Below, piece by piece: positions 16,754-25,535 of a stretch of 64,000 nucleotides of DNA. A program made the position numbers and the translations under genes. Source of the stretch: an uncultured Verrucomicrobiales bacterium (GTDB lineage: Bacteria > Verrucomicrobiota > Verrucomicrobiia > Verrucomicrobiales > Akkermansiaceae); NCBI GenBank assembly GCA_949373085.1, contig CASICJ010000002.1, positions 124,001 through 188,000 on the forward strand, written 5' to 3'. Numbering within the stretch: the first letter of the stretch is position 1; the number at the start of each line of letters is the position of its first letter. The notes beneath the pieces were generated by a model. It searched no databases and was not told where the DNA came from. It worked only from the letters and a program-made list of their open reading frames with translations.

Positions 16754-17593
16754 GTGTCCCCTTACGACGAACCATCTCCTCAAGAACTTCATGCCCTCGC
16801 CATTCTATGGAACGAGGGCCCAAGTACAGTAGGTTTCGTACATGAAATAATGAATTCCGATGGTGGTGATCGCACCTACACCACCGCCCTAGCTGTCATG
16901 CGCAACCTTGAGAAAAAGAGGCTTGCTGTTCGGAATACTCAGGGACGAGCACATGTCTACGAAGCTAAGGTGAGTCGCGAAATCATCCTCAGGCCCCGCC
17001 TACAGGACCTCGTTCAAAACAGTTTTGGAGGAAGCCTTGGACAGGCAATCCTCTCCCTAATCTCAGTTGGCGTCATGACGCCCGAAGAGAAAACCGCGGT
17101 AACCCGCGTAATTAAACAGCACAAAGCCATGGCTGCAAAAAAGAAGACCACAAAAAAGAAGGCCGCCAAAAAGGCCGCCAAAAAACCAGTGGCTACCAAG
17201 AAAAAGGTAGCCAAGAAGAAAGTCGCTAGAAAAGCGGCTGCTAAAAAAGTAGCTAAAAAGCCCGCCAAGAAAAAGGTAGCTAAAAAAGCCGCTAAGAAAA
17301 AGGTAGCTAAAAAGCCCGCCAAGAAAAAGGTAGCTAAAAAGCCCGCCAAGAAAAAGGTAGCTAAAAAGCCCGCCAAGAAAAAGGTAGCTAAAAAAGCCGC
17401 TAAGAAAAAGGTAGCTAAAAAGCCCGCCAAGAAAAAGGTAGCTAAAAAAGCCGCTAAGAAAAAGGTAGCTAAAAAAGCCGCTAAGAAAAAAGTAGCTAAA
17501 AAGCCCGCCAAGAAAAAGGTAGCTAAAAAAGCCGCCAAGAAAAAGGTAGCCAAAAAAGCCGCTAAGAAAAAAGTAGCTAAAAAGCGTAAGTAA
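16754..17593 (+). CDS. BlaI/MecI/CopY-type repressor fused to a histone H1-like lysine-rich tail
   Basis: A 279-residue protein with GTG start. Residues 1-125 form a BlaI/CopY winged-helix domain: SPQELHALAILWNEGPSTVG, TYTTALAVMRNLEKKRLAVR (recognition helix and wing) and a short dimerisation region. From residue 128 on the protein is almost only Lys, Ala, Val and Pro, with twelve copies of a nine-residue unit VAKK(P/A)AKKK, like the C-terminal tail of histone H1 and of bacterial HctB/AlgP-type DNA-binding proteins. The tail should bind DNA without sequence specificity. No BlaR-type sensor protease lies next to it. Transcription ends at a strong terminator. A sulfatase gene follows. Confidence 0.85.
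   Translation: MSPYDEPSPQELHALAILWNEGPSTVGFVHEIMNSDGGDRTYTTALAVMRNLEKKRLAVRNTQGRAHVYEAKVSREIILRPRLQDLVQNSFGGSLGQAILSLISVGVMTPEEKTAVTRVIKQHKAMAAKKKTTKKKAAKKAAKKPVATKKKVAKKKVARKAAAKKVAKKPAKKKVAKKAAKKKVAKKPAKKKVAKKPAKKKVAKKPAKKKVAKKAAKKKVAKKPAKKKVAKKAAKKKVAKKAAKKKVAKKPAKKKVAKKAAKKKVAKKAAKKKVAKKRK
17249..17572 (+). repeat. Twelve tandem 27-bp repeats encoding VAKK(P/A)AKKK
   Basis: The unit GTAGCTAAAAAGCCCGCCAAG plus AAAAAG repeats twelve times in phase with the reading frame, followed by a partial thirteenth unit and the stop. Units come in two main versions (AAGCCCGCC or AAAGCCGCT in the middle) that alternate irregularly, with few silent changes. This looks like recent expansion by unequal recombination or slippage, so copy number may vary among strains. 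Confidence 0.95.
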
Positions 17594-17621
17594 GGATTTC
17601 TTTCCCTACTGAGCAATTTTC

Positions 17622-17648
17622 AAGGGACACTCCGTAGGAGTGTCCCTT
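17622..17648 (+). terminator. Rho-independent terminator after the BlaI-histone gene
   Basis: AAGGGACACTCC GTA GGAGTGTCCCTT is a perfect twelve-pair hairpin followed by TTCTCTTTTC, 28 bases after the stop codon. Confidence 0.88.
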
Positions 17649-17689
17649 TTCTCTTTTCTAGACCTTATTTCCAAGACATCCTTTCGATC

Positions 17690-19234
17690 ATGCCTCGTTA
17701 CCCAATACTCATTTCCAACTTTCTAGGCGTTCTCGTGATCGCCTCAGCTACAGCAGAAAAAAAACCAAACGTTATCATAATCATGGCTGATGACTTGGGC
17801 TACGGAGACCTATCTTGTTATGGAGCCACCACTTTCAAAACTCCCCATATCGATAAGCTAGCTAGCGGAGGCCAACTCTTCACAAGCGGATATTGTTCCG
17901 CCTCCACATGCACACCCACTCGCTACTCGCTGCTAACCGGAAATTACGCTTTCCGTAAAAAAGGAACCGGAATCGCACCTCCCAACGGGCACCTAATTAT
18001 TGAAGCTGGCACTTTCACCCTACCCGACCTCATGAAGAAAGCTGGGTATCAAACCGCCGTAGTGGGCAAATGGCACCTCGGGCTTGGTGAAAAAGGTAAG
18101 GGACCCAACTGGAATGGCGAACTAAAACCTGGGCCTCGTGAAATTGGATTTGATCATCACTTTCTCCTACCAACTACCAACGATCGGGTTCCCCAGGTCT
18201 ATGTGACCGAGAGTAAAGTCCTCAACCTTGATCCTAAAGATCCACTTTGGGTTGGCCGCAAAAAACCGTCTCCAGATCACCCTACCGGTGTTACCCATCG
18301 CGATTCCCTAAAAATGGACTGGTCTCACGGTCATAACTCCACCATTCACAATGGAATTTCTCGGATTGGCTTCTATACCGGCGGAAAAAAGGCCCGCTTT
18401 CGGGATGAAGATCTTGCCGATAAATGGGTTGAGAAATCAGTCGAGTGGATCGAAAAAAATAAAGAAAACCCCTTCTTTCTATTTTATGCATCTCATGATC
18501 TCCACGTGCCCCGCATTCCACACGAGAGATTTCAAGGTGTCACTCCACATGGCTTCCGTGCCGACTCCATTGTTCAACTTGACTGGACCGTCGGAGAAAT
18601 CATGAAAACTCTCGACCGCCTCAAGCTTACCGAAAACACCCTTGTAGTCTTCTGCTCAGACAATGGCCCGGTCATGGACGATGGTTACAAAGACGAAGCA
18701 GTTGAAAAACTAGGATCTCATAAAGCAGCAGGCCCCTACAAAGGTGGAAAATACAGTATTTACGAAGGTGGAACCCGCACCCCCTTTATTACTTTCTGGA
18801 AAGGTCAAATCTCGGCTGGAAAATCAGACCAAATGGTCTGCACCATCGACCTTGCGACTAGCCTTGCCAAGCTTACAGGCACAGCCCTCCCAAAAAACGC
18901 TTTTAAGGATAGCTTTGATGTATTCGATGCCCTACTCGGCAAACCCGATGCGAGAGGGCGGGCAAGCCTAATCCAGCAGGACAATGGGGGTAGGGGCAAA
19001 TTTGGCTTCCGTAAAAACAATTGGAAACTAACCCGACATTCAGGAAAATCAGCCCGTAATACGGCAGTCGGAAAGAAGCTCGCAAATACCAAGGTCCCAG
19101 AATTCCAGCTCTACGATCTCACTAAAGATCCAGCTGAGAAAAAGAACATCATCAAGCAACACCCTGAGACCGCTGCAAAGATGAAGGCAGAACTAGAAGC
19201 TCTCGTGCAAGCTGGTCGCTCACGCCCAAAGTAA
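17690..19234 (+). CDS. Secreted arylsulfatase (family S1, Cys-type)
   Basis: A 514-residue type I sulfatase with N-terminal signal (LGVLVIASATAEKKPN). The metal site begins with NVIIIMADDLGYGDLSCYG; the catalytic formylglycine site is CTPTRYSLLTG, with Cys as the residue to be oxidised by an FGE or anSME enzyme that is not in this window. GKWHLGLGEKGKG and FCSDNGP complete the active site. It probably removes sulfate esters from marine-type polysaccharides in the periplasm or outside the cell. It has no glycosidase neighbour and stands between the BlaI-histone gene and a tRNA, so it appears to be a single-gene unit. Confidence 0.93.
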   Translation: MPRYPILISNFLGVLVIASATAEKKPNVIIIMADDLGYGDLSCYGATTFKTPHIDKLASGGQLFTSGYCSASTCTPTRYSLLTGNYAFRKKGTGIAPPNGHLIIEAGTFTLPDLMKKAGYQTAVVGKWHLGLGEKGKGPNWNGELKPGPREIGFDHHFLLPTTNDRVPQVYVTESKVLNLDPKDPLWVGRKKPSPDHPTGVTHRDSLKMDWSHGHNSTIHNGISRIGFYTGGKKARFRDEDLADKWVEKSVEWIEKNKENPFFLFYASHDLHVPRIPHERFQGVTPHGFRADSIVQLDWTVGEIMKTLDRLKLTENTLVVFCSDNGPVMDDGYKDEAVEKLGSHKAAGPYKGGKYSIYEGGTRTPFITFWKGQISAGKSDQMVCTIDLATSLAKLTGTALPKNAFKDSFDVFDALLGKPDARGRASLIQQDNGGRGKFGFRKNNWKLTRHSGKSARNTAVGKKLANTKVPEFQLYDLTKDPAEKKNIIKQHPETAAKMKAELEALVQAGRSRPK

Positions 19235-19311
19235 GTTCATTGTCCAAATTAGACCAAAAAAGCATTTTCCAGTTGCCAGAGTCAACCTCCCCCTTCTAGC
19301 TTTCGCGCGCC

Positions 19312-19386
19312 GCTCGGCTAGCTCAGGGGTAGAGCACCACATTGACATTGTGGGGGTCGCTGGTTCAAATCCAGCGTCGAGCACCA
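19312..19386 (+). tRNA. tRNA-Val (GAC)
   Basis: A full cloverleaf is visible: acceptor GCTCGGC/GTCGAGC, D-arm GCTCAGGGGTAGAGC, anticodon stem CCACA/TGTGG with loop TTGACAT (anticodon GAC), T-arm GCTGG TTCAAAT CCAGC, and encoded CCA. It reads valine codon GTC. Confidence 0.95.
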
Positions 19387-19395
19387 TTCTTTTAA

Positions 19396-19427
19396 AAAGC
19401 GCCGCGATCATCCGATCGTGGCGTTTT
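19396..19427 (+). terminator. Terminator after tRNA-Val
   Basis: CGCCGCGATC / GATCGTGGCG pairs over ten bases (one G-T) with an ATCC loop and is followed by TTTTA. It starts about 10 bases after the CCA end and lies just before the convergent hisF stop. Confidence 0.75.
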
Positions 19428-19438
19428 AGGTCCATCTC

Positions 19439-20209
19439 TCAAGACACTATCGGACGCACCGGAATTCCGCGTTCACGAAAGTAGTTTTTAGCTTCGGGTA
19501 CGGTATGTTGACCAAAGTGGAAAATACTAGCAGCAAGCACCGCATCAGCTTTTCCCTCATCAAGGACATCCACCATATGTTCAAGATTTCCAGCACCACC
19601 ACTCGCGATTACTGGGATTCCAACGGCTTCGCTAACCGCTCGCGTTAACTCGAGATCATATCCATTCTTCGTCCCATCAGAATCCATACTTGTGAGAAGA
19701 ATCTCCCCAGCTCCCCGATTGCAGACTTCCTTAGCCCACTCGATCGCATCAAGTCCTTCCACAGGACGACGACCTCCGTGGGTATAAACACCCCATTTAC
19801 CCGGTCCCTGGCGCTTTGCATCGATCGCCACCACGATACATTGATTTCCAAATGCCTTGGCGCCTTCATCAATCACCTCGGGGCGGACAATCGCCGCCGT
19901 ATTCACGCCTACCTTGTCGGCACCGGCCAGTAACATACGACTCATGTCAGCCACCTTCCGAATACCACCACCCACTGTCAATGGCACGAAACACTTTGCC
20001 GCGGTTTCACTCACCACATCGACCATGGTATCACGCCCATCGGAGGAGGCTGTGATATCCAAAAAGACAATTTCATCAGCCTGCTGCTCATTATAGGCAA
20101 CCGCGGACTCCACTGGATCTCCGGCATCGACGAGATCAACAAAATTGGTTCCCTTAACAACCCGGCCATTTGTGACGTCGAGACAGGGAATGATTCGCTT
20201 CGCAAGCAT
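19439..20209 (-). CDS. hisF: Imidazole glycerol phosphate synthase, cyclase subunit
   Basis: HisF is the (beta/alpha)8-barrel partner of HisH; it uses the channelled ammonia to make imidazole glycerol phosphate and AICAR. The 256-residue protein has the family start [20 protein letters not shown] with the catalytic Asp 11, LTVGGGIRK, the second catalytic Asp in [14 protein letters not shown], and the phosphate-binding IASGGAG. Length is typical. It is separated from hisBH, so histidine genes are scattered in this genome. Confidence 0.96.
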   Translation of the reverse strand: MLAKRIIPCLDVTNGRVVKGTNFVDLVDAGDPVESAVAYNEQQADEIVFLDITASSDGRDTMVDVVSETAAKCFVPLTVGGGIRKVADMSRMLLAGADKVGVNTAAIVRPEVIDEGAKAFGNQCIVVAIDAKRQGPGKWGVYTHGGRRPVEGLDAIEWAKEVCNRGAGEILLTSMDSDGTKNGYDLELTRAVSEAVGIPVIASGGAGNLEHMVDVLDEGKADAVLAASIFHFGQHTVPEAKNYFRERGIPVRPIVS

Positions 20210-20414
20210 AACACTGATTTACCTGCCAAGCTTAGGAAAGCAAGACACGACGAATTCTCCCTTACATTTCAGCACGTTGCCAAAATGAAGCTCTTCAACT
20301 CATTTAACCTAATATTAAGATAACTTATTGTATGATAATAATCTATCGATATTTAAAGATCCCGGCACTGCGTGTTTGAACGCGCATGCGAACAGTCCTT
20401 AATAACTCGTCGCA

Positions 20415-21440
20415 TCACTGCTCCGAGCCTGCCGCCGCACGACGTAGACGATCCATCATTGCCACCCCTATGCCAGTCTCAGAGACCGATTCAGAAATAA
20501 TTATATCCACCCCCGCAGCATCGAGCTTTCGTAGACAGTAAAACAACCTGACAGCTCCCTCGGCTAATTTCCCCTTTCCAGGGCTCATGATTTCAATATG
20601 CGCCCAATCCGTCGCTTCCATCAAGGAACTGTTCCCCTCACCACGATAACTCAGCAACCCGTATTTCACTCCCTCCTCGGCTACAAAATCAGTCGGCTTG
20701 TCAATAACCACTAAAGGCGTCGTCGGTGCGTAATGGCTCTTCACCTGACCCGGGGCTTCAATGTGATCCGCTTTGGTCTTCTTCGGCTTGATCACCTTAG
20801 CGATTTTTCTCAAATCCTCGCGAGAAATAGGCCCCGGCCTCAAGAGTCGTAAAACTGGTCCCTTCTCTGATATCTCCGGAGCGACAATCGTGCTCTCCAG
20901 ACCATCACGACAAGCCCCTCCATCAATCACCATCGGGATTTTCCCGCCCAACTCCTCCATTACCGCATCAGCTGAGGTCGGACTAATTTTCCCAAACCGA
21001 TTCGCACTCGGAGCGGCCACTGGAATTTCCTTAGCTACCGCCCGCATCACCTCATGAGCACTCATGCGCACTGCTACAGTCTCAAGTCCGCTAGTCACTA
21101 ATTCAGGAACATCCTCCTTCTTAGGCAAAACCAAAGTTAAAGGCCCCGGCCAGTATGTTGACACCAGTTCATCAACGATTTCATCTAGTTCCTTCGGTAC
21201 TTTCGCCACAATATCAAGATCGCGCTTGTGCCCAATATGAACAATCAGTGGATCAAAAGAAGGCCTCTCCTTGGCCTCAAAAACCTTCGCTACGGCTTCC
21301 GCATCAAAAGCATCTGCAGCCAAGCCATAAACCGTCTCGGTCGGTAAAGCCACTAGTCCGCCATTCTCCAGAAGAGCCACAGCTTCCGCCACGGCCTCCC
21401 GCCAATCTTCAAAATCCGCAACCACTCGTTTTGTGTCCAC
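20415..21440 (-). CDS. L-threonylcarbamoyladenylate synthase (Sua5 type)
   Basis: The enzyme makes threonylcarbamoyl-AMP from threonine, bicarbonate and ATP, the substrate of TsaD in t6A37 tRNA modification. At 341 residues it is the long Sua5 form: an N-terminal YrdC domain (LVALPTETVYGLAADA, KERPSFDPLIVHI, VPAAAPSANRFG-like VAAPSANRFGKISPT) plus a C-terminal Sua5 domain from about residue 220 onward, joined by the linker APGQVKSHYAPTTPL. It diverges from aroK with about 65 bases between starts. Confidence 0.94.
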   Translation of the reverse strand: MDTKRVVADFEDWREAVAEAVALLENGGLVALPTETVYGLAADAFDAEAVAKVFEAKERPSFDPLIVHIGHKRDLDIVAKVPKELDEIVDELVSTYWPGPLTLVLPKKEDVPELVTSGLETVAVRMSAHEVMRAVAKEIPVAAPSANRFGKISPTSADAVMEELGGKIPMVIDGGACRDGLESTIVAPEISEKGPVLRLLRPGPISREDLRKIAKVIKPKKTKADHIEAPGQVKSHYAPTTPLVVIDKPTDFVAEEGVKYGLLSYRGEGNSSLMEATDWAHIEIMSPGKGKLAEGAVRLFYCLRKLDAAGVDIIISESVSETGIGVAMMDRLRRAAAGSEQ

Positions 21441-21504
21441 ACAAGATCTTTAGCAGATACAGCTTCGTGAATCGAATCCAGAAAGGTAGAGTTTTTCCAA
21501 GAGT

Positions 21505-22032
21505 ATGCAGAAGAATATTATCCTCATCGGATTTATGGGAACGGGAAAGTCCACAATTGGGCGAAACCTCTCCCAAACCTTTGGCTACCCACTCATTGAC
21601 ACCGACCAACTCATTGTGGAGCAACAAGGCCGCTCAATTCCCTCAATTTTCGAAGAAAACAGTGAGCAAGCGTTTCGCGATATGGAGACCGAACTCCTCA
21701 AATCGCTTATTAAACACTCCGGTCATATTATCGCTACTGGCGGGGGAATCATTGGCCGCCCCGAAAACCGCCAGCTCCTTCGAGAACTCGGTTACGTCGT
21801 CTGGCTCATAGCCCACCCTGCCGAAATCCTGAAGCGAACCTCTCGGAACGCAAATCGCCCTCTCCTTGATAACGACGATCCCGAAAAAACGATCTGTGAC
21901 CTTCTTGGTGTCCGCACACCACTCTACCGTAATGCCGCCCACATCGGTATCGAAACTGACAACCTCTCGTTCGACGAAGTCACCACTGGCATCATCGAGT
22001 CCGCGCGCTATCACTTTGGCACCCAAGAATGA
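21505..22032 (+). CDS. aroK: Shikimate kinase
   Basis: Phosphorylates shikimate at O3 in the aromatic amino acid pathway. The 175-residue protein has Walker A GFMGTGKST at residues 9-17, the shikimate-binding DTD (33-35), the Arg in FRDMETE, the GGG of IIATGGGII, and the lid NANRPLL. The order and length are normal. Its stop overlaps the queG start by 4 bases (ATGA), implying translational coupling. Confidence 0.96.
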   Translation: MQKNIILIGFMGTGKSTIGRNLSQTFGYPLIDTDQLIVEQQGRSIPSIFEENSEQAFRDMETELLKSLIKHSGHIIATGGGIIGRPENRQLLRELGYVVWLIAHPAEILKRTSRNANRPLLDNDDPEKTICDLLGVRTPLYRNAAHIGIETDNLSFDEVTTGIIESARYHFGTQE

Positions 22033-23057
22033 ATACGGACATCGCCAAGGGCAATGTCAGGTTCGTGGCCCGACAGCTAGGTTTCGATGACTGCCGCATC
22101 GCTGCTGCGACCCGCGCTCCGCACGCCGACAACTACATAAAATGGGTCGAAGAAGGACACGCCGGCGATATGGGCTGGTTAGAGAAAAACGTCGAACGTC
22201 GCTGTGATCCACGGGAAGTTCTGCCGGGTTGCAAATCTATCGTTTCACTCGCCCTCAATTATCTCCCAGCTAAAGAACAACCGCGCTCCGACTATCGAAT
22301 CGCTCGCTACTCATGGAACGATGACTACCACGACCTCATCCAAGACAAACTCAAGGACCTAGATTTGGCCATGCAAGATATGGGCGGTCTCCAACGCTAC
22401 TATGTCGATACCGGCCCCGTTCTTGAGCGTGATTTCGCGTCTGCTTCTGGGCTTGGTTGGAATGGAAAATCTACCGTCCAAATCCACCGTAAACTCGGCA
22501 CTTGGTTCTTCCTTGCCGAACTACTAACCACCCTCGATCTCGTTCCTGACCCTGAATCCAGCGATCACTGCGGTAAATGCACAGCCTGTATCAGTGCCTG
22601 CCCCACCCAAGCAATCACCGCTCCGCGAAAACTTGCCGCCACCCGCTGCATCTCTTATCTCACCATTGAGCACAAAGGCTCTATTCCCGAAGAATTCCGC
22701 CGTTCTATCGGCGATCGCATTTACGGTTGCGATGACTGTCTTGACGCCTGCCCCTGGAATCGTTTCGCCCGAGTCTCTCGCGAAACTTCCTTTCATGCCC
22801 GTAAAGAAATCTTCTCCCACTCCCTCTCCGACTTTCTTGATATGACGATTGAAGACTTCCGCCGCGTCTTTGCGAAGTCCCCTATCAAGAGGATCAAACT
22901 CGAACCATTCATTAGGAACGTCTGCATAGCCCTCGGTAACACAGGCACAGAAAAAGACCTCCCTAAACTCAGAGAGCTCTCCACCCACGAATCAGCCCTC
23001 ATCGCCGAACACGCCAAATGGGCCATTGATGAGATTACAAGCCGAAACCCGGCATGA
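22029..23057 (+). CDS. queG: Epoxyqueuosine reductase
   Basis: QueG reduces epoxyqueuosine to queuosine in tRNA using cobalamin and two 4Fe-4S clusters. In this 342-residue protein the N-terminal cobalamin-binding domain carries DMGWLEKN and the catalytic region VDTGPVLERDFA; the ferredoxin part has CGKCTACISACPTQAI and GCDDCLDACPWN, giving all eight cluster cysteines; a HEAT-like helical tail closes the protein. It starts inside the aroK stop codon. Confidence 0.95.
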   Translation: MNTDIAKGNVRFVARQLGFDDCRIAAATRAPHADNYIKWVEEGHAGDMGWLEKNVERRCDPREVLPGCKSIVSLALNYLPAKEQPRSDYRIARYSWNDDYHDLIQDKLKDLDLAMQDMGGLQRYYVDTGPVLERDFASASGLGWNGKSTVQIHRKLGTWFFLAELLTTLDLVPDPESSDHCGKCTACISACPTQAITAPRKLAATRCISYLTIEHKGSIPEEFRRSIGDRIYGCDDCLDACPWNRFARVSRETSFHARKEIFSHSLSDFLDMTIEDFRRVFAKSPIKRIKLEPFIRNVCIALGNTGTEKDLPKLRELSTHESALIAEHAKWAIDEITSRNPA

Positions 23058-23178
23058 AGACTCGCTCCATCATTTTATTCCTTATTTCATTATGAGGCTC
23101 TCGTAACATCTCAAAATTTTCTCACTCGAAAAACTAAAACCTCCTTTTGGCATCCTCCACCAATCACTCTCAGCCAAT

Positions 23179-24744
23179 ATGAAAACCTGCATCCTCCTTC
23201 TTTGCATTTCCATCCAAAGCTTACAGCTTCTTGGTCAAATAACCAAACACCCGGATATTCTCATTATTCTAGCGGATGACCTTGGATATTCCGACGTAGG
23301 CGCCTATGGATCTGAGATCAAGACTCCTAACCTAGACGCTCTCGCAAACAACGGTCTACGCTTCACAAACTTTTACAATACCGCCCGCTGTTGGCCGACG
23401 CGCGCATCGATTCTTACTGGCTACTATCCACAGCAAATTCGACGCGACACTCTAAAAACTAAAAGCGGCGGCATGCGTGGAAAACGCCCTCCGTGGGCTC
23501 CCCTTGCCCCGGCCCTCCTGAAGAAAGCAGGCTACCGCTCTTACCACATCGGCAAGTGGCACCTCGACAGTAAACCGATCGCAGCCGGCTTCGACCGGTC
23601 CTACTATCTCAAGGATCAAAGTCGATTCTTCAGCCCCACCACTCATTACCTTGACGATCAAAAACTTTCCCCCGTTAAACGCGGAACTGACTTTTATGGC
23701 ACTACCGAACTTGCCAACCGCACTATCGAATTTCTCGAGGAACACAAAACCAACTACGCTGACTCCCCATCTTTCACCTACCTCGCATTTGCCGCCCCCC
23801 ACTTCCCGCTTCATGCCCTCCCGCAAGATATCGCCAAATATGAAAACACCTACATTCCCGGATGGGATTCGATCCGCCAAGCTCGTCACCAACGCATGAC
23901 CAAACTAGGATTTCCAAAGGTCAATCTTTCACCAGTCCTTCCAAACCTTGGTCCTCCCTATCACTTCCCTGACCAACTCAAAATTCTCGGTTCAGGTGAA
24001 GTAAACCGCCCCCTCCCTTGGGGGAAACTCACCAAAGAACAGAAAGCCTTTCAGTCGAGAAAAATGGCTATTCACGCCGCCATGATCGACCGTATGGACC
24101 AGGAAATTGGCCGTATTATTACCCATCTCAAAAAAAGAGATCGTTTCGATAACACCCTCATCATCTTTCTCTCCGATAATGGAGCGAGCGCCGAGATTAT
24201 GGTTCGGGGCGATGGCCACGATCCCACCGCTCCTCTCGGGTCAGCGGCAACTTATCCTTGCCTCGGCCCTGGTTGGTCAACTACTGCCAACACCCCCTTC
24301 AAAAAACACAAAACCTGGACTCATGAAGGTGGAATCTCTACTCCCTTGATCGCGCACTGGCCGCAAGGTTTCGAGGCGAAAAATAAATTTCGACACACTC
24401 CGGCTCACGTCATCGATCTCCTTCCAACCTTTCTTGAGATAGCCAAAATTGAGAATGAAACTTCTATTATTAAAAGCCCTGGTAAGAGCCTCCTCCCGGT
24501 CTTTAAAGAAGATCAAAAGGATCTTCATCCAGATCTCTGGTGGTCACACGAAGGTCATAACGCCATTCTCAAAGACGGCTGGAAAGCGGTTTCATCTTTC
24601 AAAGAACCGTGGGAACTCTACCACCTTTCCGCTGAGCGCAGTGAAACCAACAATCTAGCAAAAAAGAACCCTGAAAAACTGAAATCTCTCGTCGCACTCT
24701 GGAATAAAAGAGCAGATCAATTTATTGCTGATTCAAAAAAATAA
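23179..24744 (+). CDS. Secreted arylsulfatase (family S1, Cys-type), second copy
   Basis: A 521-residue sulfatase with signal peptide ([12 protein letters not shown]). Active-site landmarks are [18 protein letters not shown], the formylglycine site [20 protein letters not shown] and [11 protein letters not shown]. It differs clearly from the sulfatase at 17.7-19.2 kb, and its C-terminal part ([20 protein letters not shown]) matches the arylsulfatase A subgroup common in Planctomycetes and Verrucomicrobia. The DUF1080 gene follows within 40 bases, so this heads a run of genes for secreted proteins. Substrate unknown. Confidence 0.93.
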   Translation: MKTCILLLCISIQSLQLLGQITKHPDILIILADDLGYSDVGAYGSEIKTPNLDALANNGLRFTNFYNTARCWPTRASILTGYYPQQIRRDTLKTKSGGMRGKRPPWAPLAPALLKKAGYRSYHIGKWHLDSKPIAAGFDRSYYLKDQSRFFSPTTHYLDDQKLSPVKRGTDFYGTTELANRTIEFLEEHKTNYADSPSFTYLAFAAPHFPLHALPQDIAKYENTYIPGWDSIRQARHQRMTKLGFPKVNLSPVLPNLGPPYHFPDQLKILGSGEVNRPLPWGKLTKEQKAFQSRKMAIHAAMIDRMDQEIGRIITHLKKRDRFDNTLIIFLSDNGASAEIMVRGDGHDPTAPLGSAATYPCLGPGWSTTANTPFKKHKTWTHEGGISTPLIAHWPQGFEAKNKFRHTPAHVIDLLPTFLEIAKIENETSIIKSPGKSLLPVFKEDQKDLHPDLWWSHEGHNAILKDGWKAVSSFKEPWELYHLSAERSETNNLAKKNPEKLKSLVALWNKRADQFIADSKK

Positions 24745-24784
24745 GAGCCTTCCCAAGGCATACCCCAAACCGTTAGCTTGCGAA

Positions 24785-25522
24785 ATGTTCTTTCAGAAAG
24801 CGTTCATAGTAGCTCTCCTCATTTCAGCTCTTCCCGCCCAGGAAAAGAACGCAGCACCTTTATCAGAACAATTTGGGTTCACCCACCTTTTCAATGGCAA
24901 GGATCTCACCAACTGGGTCGACGTCAACACCTCGTCCGAAACTTGGTCAGTGAAAGATGGAATCCTCGTTTGTTCCGGCAAGCCCATCGGGGTGATGCGG
25001 TCAGAAAGACAATACGAAAACTTTATTCTCGTCATCGAATGGCGACACATGGAAGCCGGCGGAAACTCTGGGGTCTTCCTCTGGAGCGATGCCAAGCCAT
25101 CCGGAAACCGGCTTCCAAAAGGCATGGAAGTTCAAATGCTGGAACTGGAATGGCCTAATATTCACAAAAAACGTGACGGCTCGCCAAATCACCCCGGCTA
25201 CGTCAGCGGCGAACTATTCGGCGCAGGTGGAATGAGAGCGATCCCGGAAAATCCACGCGGCTCGCGATCCATGTCCTTTGAAATGCGCTGCAAAGGGAAA
25301 GGCGAGTGGAATCAATACGTCATCGTGGCGGTCGATGGCACCGTCAAACTTTCAATTAATGGTAAATTCGTCAATGGCATCCGCGAAGCCGATCTCCGTA
25401 AAGGCTACCTTTGTCTAGAAGCCGAAGGCGCAGAAATACACTTTCGAAAAATCGAGATTATGGAACTCCCTTCAGGACGTGCCGCCGATCTTGGCATGAC
25501 GCTCAATCAGCAGAAAAAATAG
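24785..25522 (+). CDS. Secreted DUF1080 (3-keto-disaccharide hydrolase-like) protein
   Basis: From ATG 24785 the product is 245 residues with a signal peptide ([16 protein letters not shown]); the track start adds 20 residues ahead of it and is rejected. The body is one concanavalin-like DUF1080 domain: [52 protein letters not shown], and a final [18 protein letters not shown] strand. DUF1080 proteins are abundant in PVC bacteria, and some members hydrolyse 3-keto-glycosides. Placed between a sulfatase and beta-propeller proteins, it fits polysaccharide breakdown. Confidence 0.9.
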   Translation: MFFQKAFIVALLISALPAQEKNAAPLSEQFGFTHLFNGKDLTNWVDVNTSSETWSVKDGILVCSGKPIGVMRSERQYENFILVIEWRHMEAGGNSGVFLWSDAKPSGNRLPKGMEVQMLELEWPNIHKKRDGSPNHPGYVSGELFGAGGMRAIPENPRGSRSMSFEMRCKGKGEWNQYVIVAVDGTVKLSINGKFVNGIREADLRKGYLCLEAEGAEIHFRKIEIMELPSGRAADLGMTLNQQKK

Positions 25523-25535
25523 ACCCAACGAGTGA

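Noticed and set aside
17249-17572. CRISPR-like tandem repeat
   Set aside because: The units are directly adjacent without unique spacers and stay in the reading frame of a protein.
17014-17616. A 200-residue minus-strand ORF of repeated FLAAFLATFFLA units
   Set aside because: It is the antisense of the lysine-rich repeats; the AAG/AAA-rich codons read as Phe/Leu on the other strand and avoid stops. The plus frame has the BlaI domain and a terminator.
19220-19435. Minus-strand ORF with VLDAGFEPATPTM
   Set aside because: This is a familiar artefact of translating the antisense of a tRNA gene; tRNA-Val lies here.
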